From contig CM049310.1 in NCBI GenBank assembly GCA_026874595.1, positions 2,292,001 through 2,356,000 of the forward strand: DNA of 64,000 bases, given 5' to 3'. The notes beneath the pieces were generated by a model. That model did not search any database. It was not told the DNA's origin and saw nothing but the letters and a program-made list of their open reading frames with translations. Positions 52,901-63,250 of this stretch are shown here, in pieces. The stretch comes from Sipunculus nudus (taxonomy: Eukaryota > Annelida > Sipuncula > Golfingiida > Sipunculidae). The first letter of the stretch is position 1. Every line of letters begins with the position of its first letter. Both the position numbers and the translations under genes were made by a program.

Positions 52901-55900
52901 TGGTGCTTTAAAGGTGCTGTAAGTTTTCTTTTGCTTTTTTTTTTATTTTTATTTTTTGCAGGGGTGGGGTTGGGGGAGGATGAATCATATAAAAGTGAAC
53001 TAACGTGCCGGCATGGTATCTGGGAATTTTACTTTTTTTAAAGTATATTTAATAAATTTGAAGGGAACAATAGGGGGCTGACTACAAGAGGCTTTAATTT
53101 ATTAATTTGCCAGCTGATATTACATACTTCTCTAAACATGTTAAATGTCCACTGCAGACACAAGCAAATTTAAAACATAATCTTAATCAATACAGGAAAA
53201 ACAAAGTGATGCAGGTTTTCTTTACAGAATAAACACATACAATACTACAGTCATGACTGCAATTTTGTTTCATTAGTTCAAAGTTCATGTGGAAATCAAT
53301 TACTTTGAATTTCATACTGAACAGAAAAAAAGCTCAAGTCAATATGATCTACTGCAATCACTGAAACACCTGAACAGGTGTGATGATACAGCTGGTTATT
53401 TCATATTTTGCCGCAGGAATGGACACATATCAATACTCTACTCTTGTATTCAAAGGTGATTTAAAATCCATGTCAACCCAACAGGTAAAAACACAAACTA
53501 CAACACTGTAATCATCAACTATACCTGTAACAGTAAAGACCACATACCCTGTATTACATTGCATCTAATTAGAGGACAACAATGATAGGACAACAACAAC
53601 AGGACAATACCCGTAATGTCTGAGTATTACAGTGTCTGAGTATTATGTCAGTATCTCAGGCCAGTATGTCTTCATTGTCATCGCTCCCATTCAGTGGGGC
53701 ACAGTTTGTTTGACACAGTATGGTCGCTAGGTTGGACACTAACATCCCCAGACTGACTATAAGCCTGACCGGGCAGGCACTCTTCCAGACAATAGTCACC
53801 AGTTCAGCCAATCAAAGTTCTCCAAGTAGCAGAGGGTTTGTATGTACAGTTGTATTTATTCATGCCACTGACATACATATAAAATGCTAAATTCCACTTG
53901 TGACAATGCAAATTATTAATATTAGGATTCCAGTGTTGTTCCTTAGTGGCCTTTTTACATGTAATTGGTATAGTGTAAACAAACAGAAATCGTTTCAATC
54001 CTCTAAAAGAGTGTAGGATATGAAATACAGAGAAACCTCTGTTAGTGATAAAAATTTATATAAATTGAGACAACTTTTATATTTCCATGAGATTATGTAT
54101 GACATGCTGATACACAACAGACTGGGATTAAGTAAACTTATGATCAAGAAAACTTATGATTTTGAATTCTATGAGGCAAATAGCATCAAATTATGAGCCA
54201 GACAGTTCAAAGACACATTGAGATTTAGCTAAGATTCAGCTAATCTTGAAAACCCTTTGCTATTTGAAAAGTTCAGTCAAAAGTTCCTGAGACAGTAACA
54301 AACATATTGTTACATATTAACACTCATGTGTGCTAATTTTAGCATTACTATGTGCTAACTATAAAACCCTTTTTAAATATATGGCATCTCAGCGAAAATG
54401 TCCACTGCAAAATAGTTCTCCCATGAAAGTAAATCTTGTAAGGTACTATTAAAGTGGGTACTATTAAATTGGTTAAACTGATGCATTAATCTGCAGCATA
54501 CACATTATGTCTGGTCAATTGGAAACATAACAAGTGATTAATTACACTAAAATTTACAGGAGCCACACATTTTCAGCTGACATATTATTCTGAAATTATA
54601 ATACTGAATACTAATACCCCACTAAAATACACTGCGAGGTCGTTATAATCTCATTTTAAGATCTTGTTTACTTGCCTGAATAATAAACTTGTTCTGCCAT
54701 TATGCCCAGAAATTTCTATATTTATAAACTATAACATTATACACAGCAAGGTGCTGACATCTAGTGAACACCACTGTACTTAAGGCAGTCAGTGACTGTG
54801 GCTGTTTGAAGTTAAAAGGTGAACTGGGTACAAAACCAGTGCCAGTGCTGGAAATGGTATGCACTCTTTGAGAAAGACCTAGTGTTGTTAACTTTAAAAG
54901 CCAACCAGATAATTTTTATTAATTAATTTGGATAAGATCTATTTTTTTCTAGATTTTATTCATTTGACATTGTTTTAATACCAAAATGGCAATTAGCAGT
55001 TTAATTCACTTTAAAAAAGGCCAACACACAATCTGTTTTCCCCAGACCTGTTTGGCAAAAAGAACCTAATCATACAAGAAGTCAATCACGCTTTGAGTAA
55101 TGGCTTCTCGTTCTCATTGGATAAAATATTGAGACAACAAAGAGAGCCTTATTTTTTAACCAATGAAAAGCCACAATGCAACAAACATGGCCTTCTGGTT
55201 TTAGTGCTGAGCATCTGATAATCAGATTATCATATTAAGCATCAAGCATCATCACTTATAATAATGATTCATTGGAGCAGCAGCTCCCTAATAGGGTCTT
55301 GGCTATTGCATTAAACAAAAGTTCACATCAAGGTTCTAGTATTAATTGATTATATACCAAAATCAATTTGATAACAAAAGAACTCTGAGACACTCACAGG
55401 GCCAAAACTCTTAAAATTTTTGTAATATAAAAAAATGTAACAAATCCAGTGAAAAAAATGCATATTTTATGTGACCTATCAATATGAAATCAAAGAAGGC
55501 AATCTTCATATTGTATTATTGATTATTTTTTTTTTTAGTGTTTGGGTATTTGATTAAATGTTATCCTGTTACATTTATATTGATTTTTACTTTGACGTAT
55601 CATTCTCTCTTATGTTGACCCAACTTAACAAAAATCTGGGGACATAGATGATTACCTTAAAGTTATGCAATAAACACTGTCAGGATTACTAAAAGAAATG
55701 ATATTATACTTAATAACTTTAAAGAGAAAATTAGAAAAAGAACATTAATATAAAAAGCATACCTATATCTGAAATAAACTGATGAGTAAATAGATATATC
55801 TACAATAAATTATATACCAACAAGTACTAAAGGTGGAAAAAAACTGCACAAACCTGCTAATATTTTAACTTAAATACGATAATTAATATTATTAATAATA

Positions 55901-56264
55901 ATAATAAACGATTTTTTAGAAAGAGTAAAACAACACACAATTTCACAAAATGTTTATGTAAACACTGATGAGAATTATAAACATATTTTTTAAATCGCAT
56001 TCTTGTTTTTCCGAGATAAATAATCAATTGAAGACATCGCAGATCAGATATTAAAGTATATTTATCTTAACTGATCCCCCAATGCCAATGGCAATGCTTA
56101 ACTTACCAAGGGGCAAAAAACATCACAAAATGTGGTTTCTTATCAACTTCTGCGGCAAAGTTATCTGCAGTATAGCTGAGTGCGTTGCTTCCATGATCAT
56201 CCTCCTCCTGAGCAAAAGAACATCCAGCAAACAGGATCAACGCGCAGATAACTCGGAGCTCCAT
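31814..56264 (-). CDS. TXNDC5: Thioredoxin-domain ER protein disulfide isomerase (TXNDC5/ERp46), 10 coding exons
   Basis: Catalyses disulfide formation in secreted proteins in the ER lumen. The spliced CDS of 1,194 nt encodes 397 residues. Exons from start to stop: 56107-56264, 47561-47654, 46961-47019, 43866-43980, 42014-42217, 41469-41555, 38717-38857, 37481-37563, 36624-36750, 31814-31939. All phases agree and all introns are GT-AG. It has a signal peptide, three thioredoxin domains each with an APWCGHC active site (the CGHC is split across exons in domains 1 and 3), and a C-terminal HDEL ER-retention signal. The length is close to vertebrate TXNDC5. The introns are long and hold three large tandem arrays. 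The start faces the RPLP1 start about 410 bp away. Confidence 0.93.
32466..36645. repeat. 48-bp minisatellite, about 86 copies, each carrying exon 9's end and 5' splice donor
   Basis: Read on the gene's sense (minus) strand, each unit is 21 nt like the end of exon 9 (GAGCTCTGTTCTACACAACAG, with final CAG) followed by GTAAGTGTAAATTACATG and nine more bases. The rightmost unit is exon 9's real end (donor after 36624). Units at 36576, 36528 and 36480 follow at exactly 48 bp. Sequence variants alternate in higher-order patterns (GAACAGAG, GAACAAAG, GGCCAAAG). A 48-bp unit keeps frame, so long ORFs exist on both strands (plus 32349-36698; minus 32448-35408 and 35571-36416). One unit near 35,200 is 3 bp longer. 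Confidence 0.97.
36624..36750 (-). CDS. TXNDC5: TXNDC5 exon 9 (Trx3 active site)
   Basis: Acceptor CTGCAG|G. Supplies the end of the W codon and [15 protein letters not shown] of the third thioredoxin domain. Its last 21 nt and its donor GTAAGT are the founding unit of the 48-bp array. 127 nt. Confidence 0.92.
37100..37455. repeat. Interspersed repeat copy (family A)
   Basis: Shares stretches such as GTGACCTCTGACCT, GAGTTTCATGAAAATCCATC and AATACATCCCAAAATGGACG with copies at about 42,915-43,350 and 49,800-50,275. No ORF. Intronic; class unknown. Confidence 0.7.
37481..37563 (-). CDS. TXNDC5: TXNDC5 exon 8 (start of Trx3)
   Basis: 83 nt, acceptor CCAG|G, donor TG|GTAAGT; encodes [20 protein letters not shown] and FFAP leading to the active site. 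Confidence 0.92.
38717..38857 (-). CDS. TXNDC5: TXNDC5 exon 7 (end of Trx2 and linker)
   Basis: 141 nt, 47 codons, phase 0. Begins [17 protein letters not shown], the last helix of Trx2, then an acidic linker ([10 protein letters not shown]) to Trx3. Confidence 0.92.
39533..41360. repeat. ~80-bp tandem array, about 23 copies, in TXNDC5 intron 6
   Basis: Unit contains CTGTTTACCTGTGTAAATTA and CAAGTGCCAATGGACCCAG; copies are 79-81 bp because of A4/A5 length changes. On the gene's sense strand each unit holds TTACACAG|GTAAACAG, which resembles a 5' splice donor. No exon sequence is included, unlike the 48-bp array. Confidence 0.96.
41469..41555 (-). CDS. TXNDC5: TXNDC5 exon 6 (Trx2, cis-proline)
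   Basis: 87 nt, 29 codons: [20 protein letters not shown] and on to FFKNGEK. Acceptor CCAG|G, donor AAG|GTGAGG. Confidence 0.93.
41818..41836. repeat. C19 homopolymer
   Basis: Uninterrupted poly-C (poly-G on the minus strand) within intron 5. Assembly length may be unreliable. Confidence 0.9.
42014..42217 (-). CDS. TXNDC5: TXNDC5 exon 5 (Trx2 active site)
   Basis: 204 nt, 68 codons, phase 0 at both ends. Contains [19 protein letters not shown], the only active site not split by an intron. Confidence 0.94.
42915..43350. repeat. Interspersed repeat copy (family A)
   Basis: Same family as 37,100-37,455; several internal CTCATTAAA.ATGCATG blocks. Non-coding, intronic. Confidence 0.65.
43866..43980 (-). 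CDS. TXNDC5: TXNDC5 exon 4 (end of Trx1)
   Basis: 115 nt: [20 protein letters not shown], then the acidic end EPEDD. Donor GAT|GTAGGT is chosen because it keeps phase with exon 5. Confidence 0.9.
44692..46744. repeat. 64-bp tandem array, about 32 copies, in TXNDC5 intron 3
   Basis: Unit: TGTATTCCTTAGATAAGAGG followed by ATTTCTTATATATTTT and CTTGCAGTGTCAGATGAGGC. Two sub-types alternate (TTTGTACTTG and TTCATCCTTG), which suggests higher-order duplication. Non-coding. Confidence 0.97.
46961..47019 (-). CDS. TXNDC5: TXNDC5 exon 3 (Trx1, cis-proline)
   Basis: 59 nt: [20 protein letters not shown]. Acceptor AACAG|G, donor CAAC|GTAAGT. Confidence 0.93.
47561..47654 (-). CDS. TXNDC5: TXNDC5 exon 2 (Trx1 active site)
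   Basis: 94 nt: completes W and gives [19 protein letters not shown]. Acceptor TTGTAG|G, donor AAG|GTCAGA. Confidence 0.93.
48386..49779. mobile_element. TIR element with TA target duplication, non-autonomous
   Basis: Begins CCGTAAAATCTCCACTTA and ends with its reverse complement (TAAGTGGAGATTTTACGG), both flanked by TA (48384-48385 and 49780-49781). 1,394 bp, no transposase-like ORF. The TA duplication suggests a Tc1/mariner-type mobiliser; class is inferred. Lies in TXNDC5 intron 1. Confidence 0.7.
49800..50275. repeat. Interspersed repeat copy (family A)
   Basis: Shares CTCTGACCTCATTAAATATG and AATACATCCCATCATGGACA blocks with the copies at 37.1 and 42.9 kb. Confidence 0.65.
50460..51525. 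repeat. Reverse-oriented, degraded copies of interspersed repeat families B and C
   Basis: 50,460-51,180 matches, in reverse orientation and with gaps, the repeat at 59,215-60,680 (e.g. AGTTCACATGTGACCC, CATGGATTGAGTGGCAAGGG). 51,440-51,525 is a reverse copy of the family at 61,245 and 62,740 (GCTATAGCTCAGATGACTTT). Confidence 0.65.
51526..56081. other. TXNDC5 intron 1, remaining part; nothing recognised
   Basis: AT-rich intronic sequence. No exon, RNA gene or inverted-repeat element could be made out. Short accidental ORFs only. Confidence 0.6.
56107..56264 (-). CDS. TXNDC5: TXNDC5 exon 1 (signal peptide, start of Trx1)
   Basis: ATG at 56264. [19 protein letters not shown] is a clear signal peptide, cleaved probably before or after the Q. 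Then a short acidic linker and the first Trx strand up to FFAP. Donor TTG|GTAAGT. Confidence 0.92.
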
Positions 56265-56673
56265 CCTGACTTCAACTGTACACTAGCCTGGTTTGACAGC
56301 TACTGAGAGTTGTGCACGTTGCTACTCAGGCAGATGAAGCACCGGGCATTTCCGGTTCCGCCATTCATAGACTGGTCCTCACTTAGAAATATATCATTTG
56401 GTTTTAGAAAATTAAAATGCATTTGGAGGAAAGAATGTAATATCTAGCAATTTTTCAATAATGAGCAATACCATATATGTATACACTTCACTTCATATAT
56501 GAAAATATGCTCATATAAAAAAAATCGAAGTTTTGTATGGTTGTAAAGTCTACTTCCTTTTCAGCCATACTGGTGAGAGAGGTGTATCGTTCTCTTCGAG
56601 AGCTAAGGCCAATCCGGCGACGTACACTGTTAAAATAAGCCATCCAAGCTTAAAAACTTCACAAAAAGAAACA
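56265..56673. promoter_or_regulatory. Bidirectional promoter region TXNDC5 / RPLP1
   Basis: 409 bp between the two divergent start codons. On the RPLP1 side CTACTTCCTTTTCAGCC near 56,549-56,565 contains a pyrimidine-rich stretch of the kind found at ribosomal-protein transcription starts (TOP motif). TTTCCGGTTCCG near 56,350 is ETS-like. No TATA box seen. Confidence 0.5.
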
Positions 56674-56745
56674 ATGGCAAACGAAGCTGAACTTGCTTGC
56701 ACTTACAGCGCTCTCATCCTCGCCGATGATGAAGTTCCCATCACT
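56674..56745 (+). CDS. RPLP1: Ribosomal protein P1 (acidic stalk protein), exon 1
   Basis: 24 codons: ANEAELACTYSALILADDE with the conserved ELACxYxALIL.DDE N-terminus of 60S stalk protein P1. Donor ACT|GTAAGT, phase 0. Confidence 0.93.
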
Positions 56746-58627
56746 GTAAGTTGTGGTTTCACGTGTTCATTGACAGTTTAACACTTTGTAGATAAAAGTT
56801 GTATTCAGACTGAAAGCAAAGGGTGCTATCAATATGATTATATGTATTGTTTTCAAAACGGATGCAAAATACTAGATCACAGGTGTTGAAAGTACTTGTA
56901 ATAGTTTGGTGTTTTATTTTACAGCTAGTTCCATTGCAAAGAGGCTCGTGTAATACTATTATTAGTAATAGTAATAAACAGTTCCCAAATTGGCAAAGAT
57001 CAAACTCTTTATTCACTTTAATGACTTTAAAAGTACAAATTTGATGACGTGTGATTGTGAAAGAGGTGTCACATTAAATTTTAAATGCACTGAAAATAGA
57101 TTTTTTTTTTTTTAATTGACAACATAATGGTGTTTACTGCCTTCATTACAATGTACATGACTTGTAATCTTGAGTCATCTGTCTTTATACACATCCCAAA
57201 TAAACGACATGTAACTTTCTTTATTTCATAAGCTGCAGCCCTCGTATCCATCTGTCTGTAATGCCTCACAACTCGAATGTTGCACCTGTTGTAAAATTGG
57301 GTGTGACTGAAAGTCTGAGAGATCCTGCCGGAGAGACCCGGAGATAACCGGAGATGTCAATATTTCCTTATATTTGAATCCATTTGGTCAGTAAACTTCA
57401 CAGGAATTACTAGGCATGCATATTTTTTCAACCACAAATCAATTATTGATTAACCTTGTTAAGATAATTTAGATATACAGTTTTTTTAGTCCGGAGACGA
57501 CCATGAGGGAATGGCGGCTTGACGCGGTATGCCAAAGCCGGATGTAGGAGTGTACAACCCGGAGACGTCAATATCTCTATTATCATATGCTAAGAGATGT
57601 GTAAGAGAGAGGTTCACACTACCTAAATTACTTCGATTTTTGTAAATTAAAATATCCCATTATTTTAGTTCGTACAAAAATATCATAATAAATATATGAA
57701 ACATGGTTCGTCAAGGTGGGAGAGAGAGAGAGATGGAGAGATATCATGAAAGAATGAACGATCGAAAAAGGGAGGGAGGGGGATGTGATAGAGAGAAAGT
57801 AAAAACAACAAATTACTTAGATTTTGGTATATATAAAAAACTATAATTTTTTTTTAAATTTTGGTTCATCTGAAATTATCATAAAAAATAGGCCTATGTG
57901 AAACATGGTTCTTCAAGGTGTATATATGTAACAGGGGAGAAATATAATTTGTTTTATATGTCAATGAATACATATGAGATCTTTGTGTGTTTGACCAGGT
58001 GTACTCCTTGTACACCACACGGCATCCGGCAGAGAACTCCAGTTTTTACCCGGTGTCTCTGTGGTGAAGCTAAGCTGGCCACTACACAAGCTCTCTCCGG
58101 GTCGCCTCCGGCAAGGATTTCTTTCAAATTATGCTTTAATATGTTATGATCCTGCTAACACTGTGCTCTATTATATGGGGCGGTCGCCAAGGAATAAAAG
58201 TATGCAATGTGAGGTGAGAATTGACCAAGGGCACAAATATATATTGACATCTCCGGTTACCTCCGGGTCTCTCCGGCCGGATCTCTCCGACTTTCAGTCA
58301 CACCCTGTAAAATTACTCATAAGTCCCCATGAAAGTCGATCTGTATAGATAGCTTGCTCAGTGTAAAGCTTACTTAGTGTTTTGAAAAAAAAAATGTGGC
58401 TGCAGTGTAAAAAACAATCGAGTTTTGGTATTATGATTTTATAATATAAGATTGAAAACTTTTGTAAAATTAAAAATAAAGTTATTTAAACCAAGCAGTA
58501 ATAAAAAGCTAACATGTCCTCAGTTTTGAGCACTTTGTACAGCTGGACTGCCAGTTGACAATAATTGTTTGTTATGATATAGTGAATCAATTCCAAGGGT
58601 TTATTGCAGTTATTATTGATCTTTCAG
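56746..58627. other. RPLP1 intron 1
   Basis: 1.9 kb, GT-AG. Contains one 1-kb inverted-repeat element (57299-58305); otherwise AT-rich with nothing recognised. Confidence 0.8.
57299..58305. mobile_element. 1-kb TIR element with 9-bp target duplication
   Basis: Ends are GGGTGTGACTGAAAGTC and its near-perfect reverse complement; the inverted match extends about 65 bp with many CGGAGA repeats. The flanks TGTAAAATT (57290-57298 and 58306-58314) are a perfect 9-bp direct repeat. The 9-bp duplication points to a Mutator-type (MULE) or similar mobiliser; no transposase inside, so non-autonomous. Confidence 0.85.
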
Positions 58628-58688
58628 GCTGAGAAGTTGCAGACATTGATCAAAGCTGCCAATGTTGACGTGGAACCATTCTGGCCAA
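58628..58688 (+). CDS. RPLP1: Ribosomal protein P1, exon 2
   Basis: Acceptor TTTCAG|GCT. Encodes AEKLQTLIKAANVDVEPFWP, the conserved P1 core. Donor CCAA|GTAAGT. The next exon (hinge and acidic C-terminal tail) was not found up to 64,000, so the gene probably continues beyond the window. Confidence 0.92.
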
Positions 58689-58906
58689 GTAAGTGTAAAT
58701 TTAAGTAAGGATTCAAGAGATTTTCTTTACAACTGTCTAATAATTTTAAGTTAGAGAATTCATTAAAATATAAAAGTTATTAAGTATAAAGTATGCCCTT
58801 TTGTCTTTACAGTTCAGGTATACAAAAACATTTGATTCTGTAGTTCACAAGTGGTTTATATTCTGTGGTGTTTAACATGAAACAGTGTGTGTGTACACAT
58901 AATTGT

Positions 58907-61171
58907 CAGGGTTGGGGCCAGGTATTTGTACCTGTACCTTGGTACACATTTTAGAGTACCTGTACCTGCCGGTCATGAGTACCTTGTACCTGTACCTGGA
59001 ACTAAAGTACCTGTACCTGGTACAAGGTTCTCGAGGTACATTTTCTTATTTTCAGTTTTTTTTTAGTTTTTTTTTCTCATTTAGTTTTAAATTTGGTTAC
59101 CTGTATTGTAAAATAATCAGCAAGCCATCAGTGTGATAAACTGCGCTTGAATTGAATTGTAATCATACCTCCAGAATGGTCACGTGTGAAATCAGCTGTA
59201 ACCACTTATCAGGCAAATTATTGTATCCGCCAAAACAGAGTTTTGCGGATACTTTGTTTTCAGCTGCACTCCGCCGCCGCCGCGTAGGTGTCCGGAGAAC
59301 TCCTCCGTAACCGCTGGGCGGAATTTTACGAAACCCAAGATTATGTTCGGGTCACATGTGAACTGCTGCGCCCTGATTTTGTTTTGACCTCTGAACTTTC
59401 CTCTGCGCTCTGCGTCCGTTTGTGCGTCTGTTTCCACACATAAACCCACATATCTCAGGAACCGTTTGACCGATCAGGAAAATTTTTTTGCACAAATGTA
59501 GCACTTGGAGAGCTTTATAACATACACAAAAAATGGTGGCGCCACCTGCAACCATGTTTGCACAGTGTCCATCTGTTCGTCTGCCTTGGGTTAAAATCAC
59601 TCACATCTCTAAAGTGACTTGACTAATTCACCTGAAATTGGGCATGCGTATACATCCTGGATAGCTTTTCTGATTTTATGACAGACGGCGCCACCTACAT
59701 TCACGTTTACGCTGCAGACATCCAAGATCATATCTCGGGAACCGTTTGACCGATCAGGAAAATATTTTTGCACAAATGTAGCCCTTGGACAGCTTTATAA
59801 CATACACAAAAAATGGTGGCGCCACCTGCAACCATGTTTGCACAGTGTCCATCTGTTTGTCTGCCTTGGGTAAAAATCACTCCTATCTCTGCAGTGACTT
59901 GACTAATTCACCTGAAATTCGGCATGCGTATACATCCTGGATAGCTTTTCTGATTTTATGACAGGTGGCGCCACCTACATTCACGTTTACGTTGCAGACA
60001 TCCAAGCTCATATCTCGGGAACCGTTTGACCGATTGGGCCAAAATTTTGCATGTGTATAGATCTCACATAGCTCTTTATCATACGCAAAACTGGTGGAGC
60101 CACCTGCAGCCATTTTTGCACAGCTCCTGTCTGTTTGTCTGCCATGGGATAAAATCGCTCATATCTCGGCAGTGATTTGACATATCTGCCTAAAATTTGG
60201 CAGGTTTATACATCCCCGACAGCTCTCTTGATTTTATGACAGGTGGCGCCACCTGCATTCTAGTTCATGCAGCAGACATCCAAGCTCATATCTTGGGAAC
60301 CGTTTGACCGATTGGGCCAAAGTTTTGCATGTGTATAGTTCTCACATAGCTCTTTATCATACGCAAAACTGGTGGCGTCACCTGCAACCATTTTTGCTCA
60401 GCGTCCATCTGTTGGTCTGCTACGGGCTAAAATCACTCATATACATGTAGTGGTTTGACTTATCTGCCTTAAATTTTGCATATGTATACAACTTGGACGG
60501 CTTTCTGGATTTTGTGGTGGGGGGGGGGCAACCTACATCCACAATTTGGCTGCAGACATCCATGCTAATATGCAACACTCAATATCCCCTTGCCACTCAA
60601 TCCATGCCTCACTTCACCCGTTCCACTCTGATTTAGGCGGATACACGTTGTCGCTTGTCGCTTGTATTCTAGTTCGATTATACTGTACTTGGTGCCCTTA
60701 ATGAACTTTAAGTACACAAATATCATGTTTGTGAAGAATGATGTCATACTTTACTTGGTGTAGTTAATGGACTTTCAGTAGACTTGGATATCATGATTGT
60801 ATGGTGTCATACTCTGCTTGGTGCACTTAATGGACTTTTAATACACTTGCAGTTGCATATCATGTTTGTGAATGTATGGTGCCATACAGATAATAAGTTC
60901 TAACAAAATATACTTGAGCAAATGACTTCAATATTGTTTGATAGAAAAAATGCATGTTAACTTGCATATACGTGAATTTATGCCGCTATTATTATCCGTA
61001 AAAATGTCTATGAAGTTATCCTAAAATAAATGTACCTGTACCTAGGTACTTTCTAAAGTACCTGTATCTGTACTTAGGTGCTCTGTGCAAATCAAGTACC
61101 TGTACCAGTACAATTCACAAGTACCTGTACCTGTACCTAGGTACTTTCACTTGTACCTGGCCCCAACCCTG
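58907..61171. mobile_element. Non-autonomous hAT-type element, 2,265 bp
   Basis: TIRs CAGGGTTGGGGCCAGGTA and reverse complement, flanked by the perfect 8-bp duplication ATAATTGT (58899-58906 and 61172-61179). CAGGG-type ends and 8-bp duplications are the hAT signature. Sub-terminal regions contain many GTACCTGTACCT motifs in both orientations, probably transposase-binding sites. No transposase; the interior is filled by another repeat (59,215-60,680). Lies in RPLP1 intron 2. Confidence 0.88.
59215..60680. repeat. Nested repeat (family B) with internal ~250-300-bp direct repeats
   Basis: Opens with CCGCCAAAACAGAGTTTTGC and ends near TTAGGCGGATACACG. Inside, a module with CTCGGGAACCGTTTGACCGA and GGTGGCGCCACCTGCA recurs about four times at 250-300-bp intervals. 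Partial copies lie at 63,090-63,245 and, reversed, at 50,460-51,180. Non-coding. Confidence 0.75.
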
Positions 61172-61244
61172 ATAATTGTTCAAATTGTATTAATTGAAGT
61201 GGGGTTTTATCCTTTTGTTTGTATCTTGATTTTGCTCCTTGTTT

Positions 61245-61700
61245 TTTTAGCTCAGCTGACTGTAATTCATCTGAGCTATAGTCGTGGTCCTTTGTCCATC
61301 CGTCTGGCTGGCCGGCCGTCCGGCCGTTAACAAGGCACATTTTAAAACCGTTGACTTACGAATCCAAAACTTTGCATACCATTAGATGTCCCCAAAATCT
61401 CCTACCATACCGAAAATTGGGTCATTAGGACTTCGTTCCTTCGAGATACTAAGGAAAAACCTCAGTTTTCCATTAAAAACCATTGTTACACTTCAAGGCT
61501 GCCTAATATCAAAACCACTGATCTGTTTTTGATCATATTTAGTATTCATTTTCTTCAATACATTTTCTATTAACATATAAAAAAATTAGGTCAGTATTGG
61601 ATATTATTTTGAAGTTATGGGCCCAAATATAATGCAATTTTTAAAAAATCAGGAAATATATTTACTCACCCAACATGAGAATTGCTGAAGCTGAAGACTT
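61245..61700. repeat. Interspersed repeat (family C) with hairpin start
   Basis: Begins TTAGCTCAGCTGACTGTAAT and TCATCTGAGCTATAG (self-complementary arms), then GTGGTCCTTTGTCCATCCGT. Also at 62,740-63,080 (same strand) and about 51,440-51,525 (reverse). Common style of repeat in marine invertebrate genomes; class unknown. Confidence 0.7.
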
Positions 61701-62098
61701 TTTTATCAGGAATATAACTTCATTTAATCAAGATTCAATTGTTTACCCAAAATTAGATCTGAATTTTGCAAATTTGTCAAGTTATTAGCATAAATAAAAA
61801 ATCAGTATCTTAAATTTTGTCCAACTTAGGCAATGGCACGTTTTTATCCCTGTAAGATTTCCACTGTTGATTTAATTTTCACAACATATATACATAAGGA
61901 TTTAATCTTTTTAAATCTGAAATTTCAAAGGAATTGATTGAAAAGAGTAGCTTTTATTCAAGTTTCCATACACCATGTCAAGTGTTGTTTACATCTAGCC
62001 CACCTGGTAGTACAGCCTTCACTTGCATTATGTAACTGACCCTAGGCAGCTTGCCTTGGCTCAGCTTGGCCACTACTAGCAGGCTTCCCCTCTGCCCC

Positions 62099-62099
<1 letters not shown>

Positions 62100-62131
<32 letters not shown>
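62100..62131. repeat. C32 homopolymer
   Basis: Uninterrupted poly-C; length in the assembly is uncertain. Confidence 0.9.
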
Positions 62132-62133
<2 letters not shown>

Positions 62134-62739
62134 AATGGTGCAACACCTAGATGAATGTTATAATTTTCTGTATTTTATTTTATTCTTGGCTATGCTATAT
62201 TTTAGTTTTTGTATTGTACCACCAGGGTTACCATGATTAAAAAGCACATTGAATTGTGTCCACAAAGTGGTGTATTGCTATGAAAGTGTGGATGTTCATC
62301 AGATAAGTAATTCCTTACTTTAGAAGAGTAAAAACTTCACCAGGTGTGAAATTGACTATTAATTCAAGTAATAAATTATAGCTGAGATAGTAATTAGCAC
62401 AATGATATTGTTTGTCCCTCATTTAACTAACAGTGTGTATATTTTAAATGAAAAGATGTTTTTATTTTATCAAATTTACTGAATCTTTTATTTCATTTCA
62501 GTGAATAAAATTAGGCATGTACTGAAAACTCCAATGTGCAAAACTTTTTAATAGTGATTCAAGGAATAATCTTGTAGCTGCCATGTTGTGGCATTATTTT
62601 CTTTTAAATTCAGTTTAAACATTTGTGATTTAAAAATAATTAAATACATGTGTATGTATAATATGACCCAATATGAGCTACACTCTGGATATATAATGAT
62701 TGCAACTTAGAATTCTAATATTTTAACTTATATTTTCAG

Positions 62740-63250
62740 TTTTTAGCTCAGCTGACTATAAGTCATCTGAGCTATAGTCGTGGTCCATTGTCCGTCGTCC
62801 GTCCTTCCGTAGATGTGGCACTTTTTGAAACCGTAAGACCTAGGAATCCAAAATTCGGCATAGTGTTAATGTCCCCAAGATCTCCTACCAAGCCGAAAAT
62901 TGGGTCTTTGCAACTTTGTTCCTTTGAGAAATTAAGGAAAAACCTCAATTTTTTATTAAAAACTTATTTTCACACTTCAGGGCTGCCTAATATCAAAACC
63001 ACTCATCTGGTTTTCCTCATATTTACCATAAATATTCCTCTATATAGTTCCTATATACATGCCTGAAATTATGTCTGTATTATATAATTGTATCCGCCAA
63101 AACAGATTTTTGCGGATACTGTTTTCAGCTGCACGCCGCCGCCGTGTAGGTGTCCGGAGAACTCCTCCGTAACCGCTGGGCGGAATTTTACGAAACCTGG
63201 GATTATGTTCGGGTCACATGTGAACTGCTGCGCCTCGATTTTGTTTTGCC
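62740..63250. repeat. Family C copy followed by the start of a family B copy
   Basis: 62,744-63,080 parallels 61,248-61,600 (GTCCCCAAGATCTCCTACCA). 63,091-63,245 parallels 59,222-59,375 (GTGTCCGGAGAACTCCTCCG). Confidence 0.7.
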
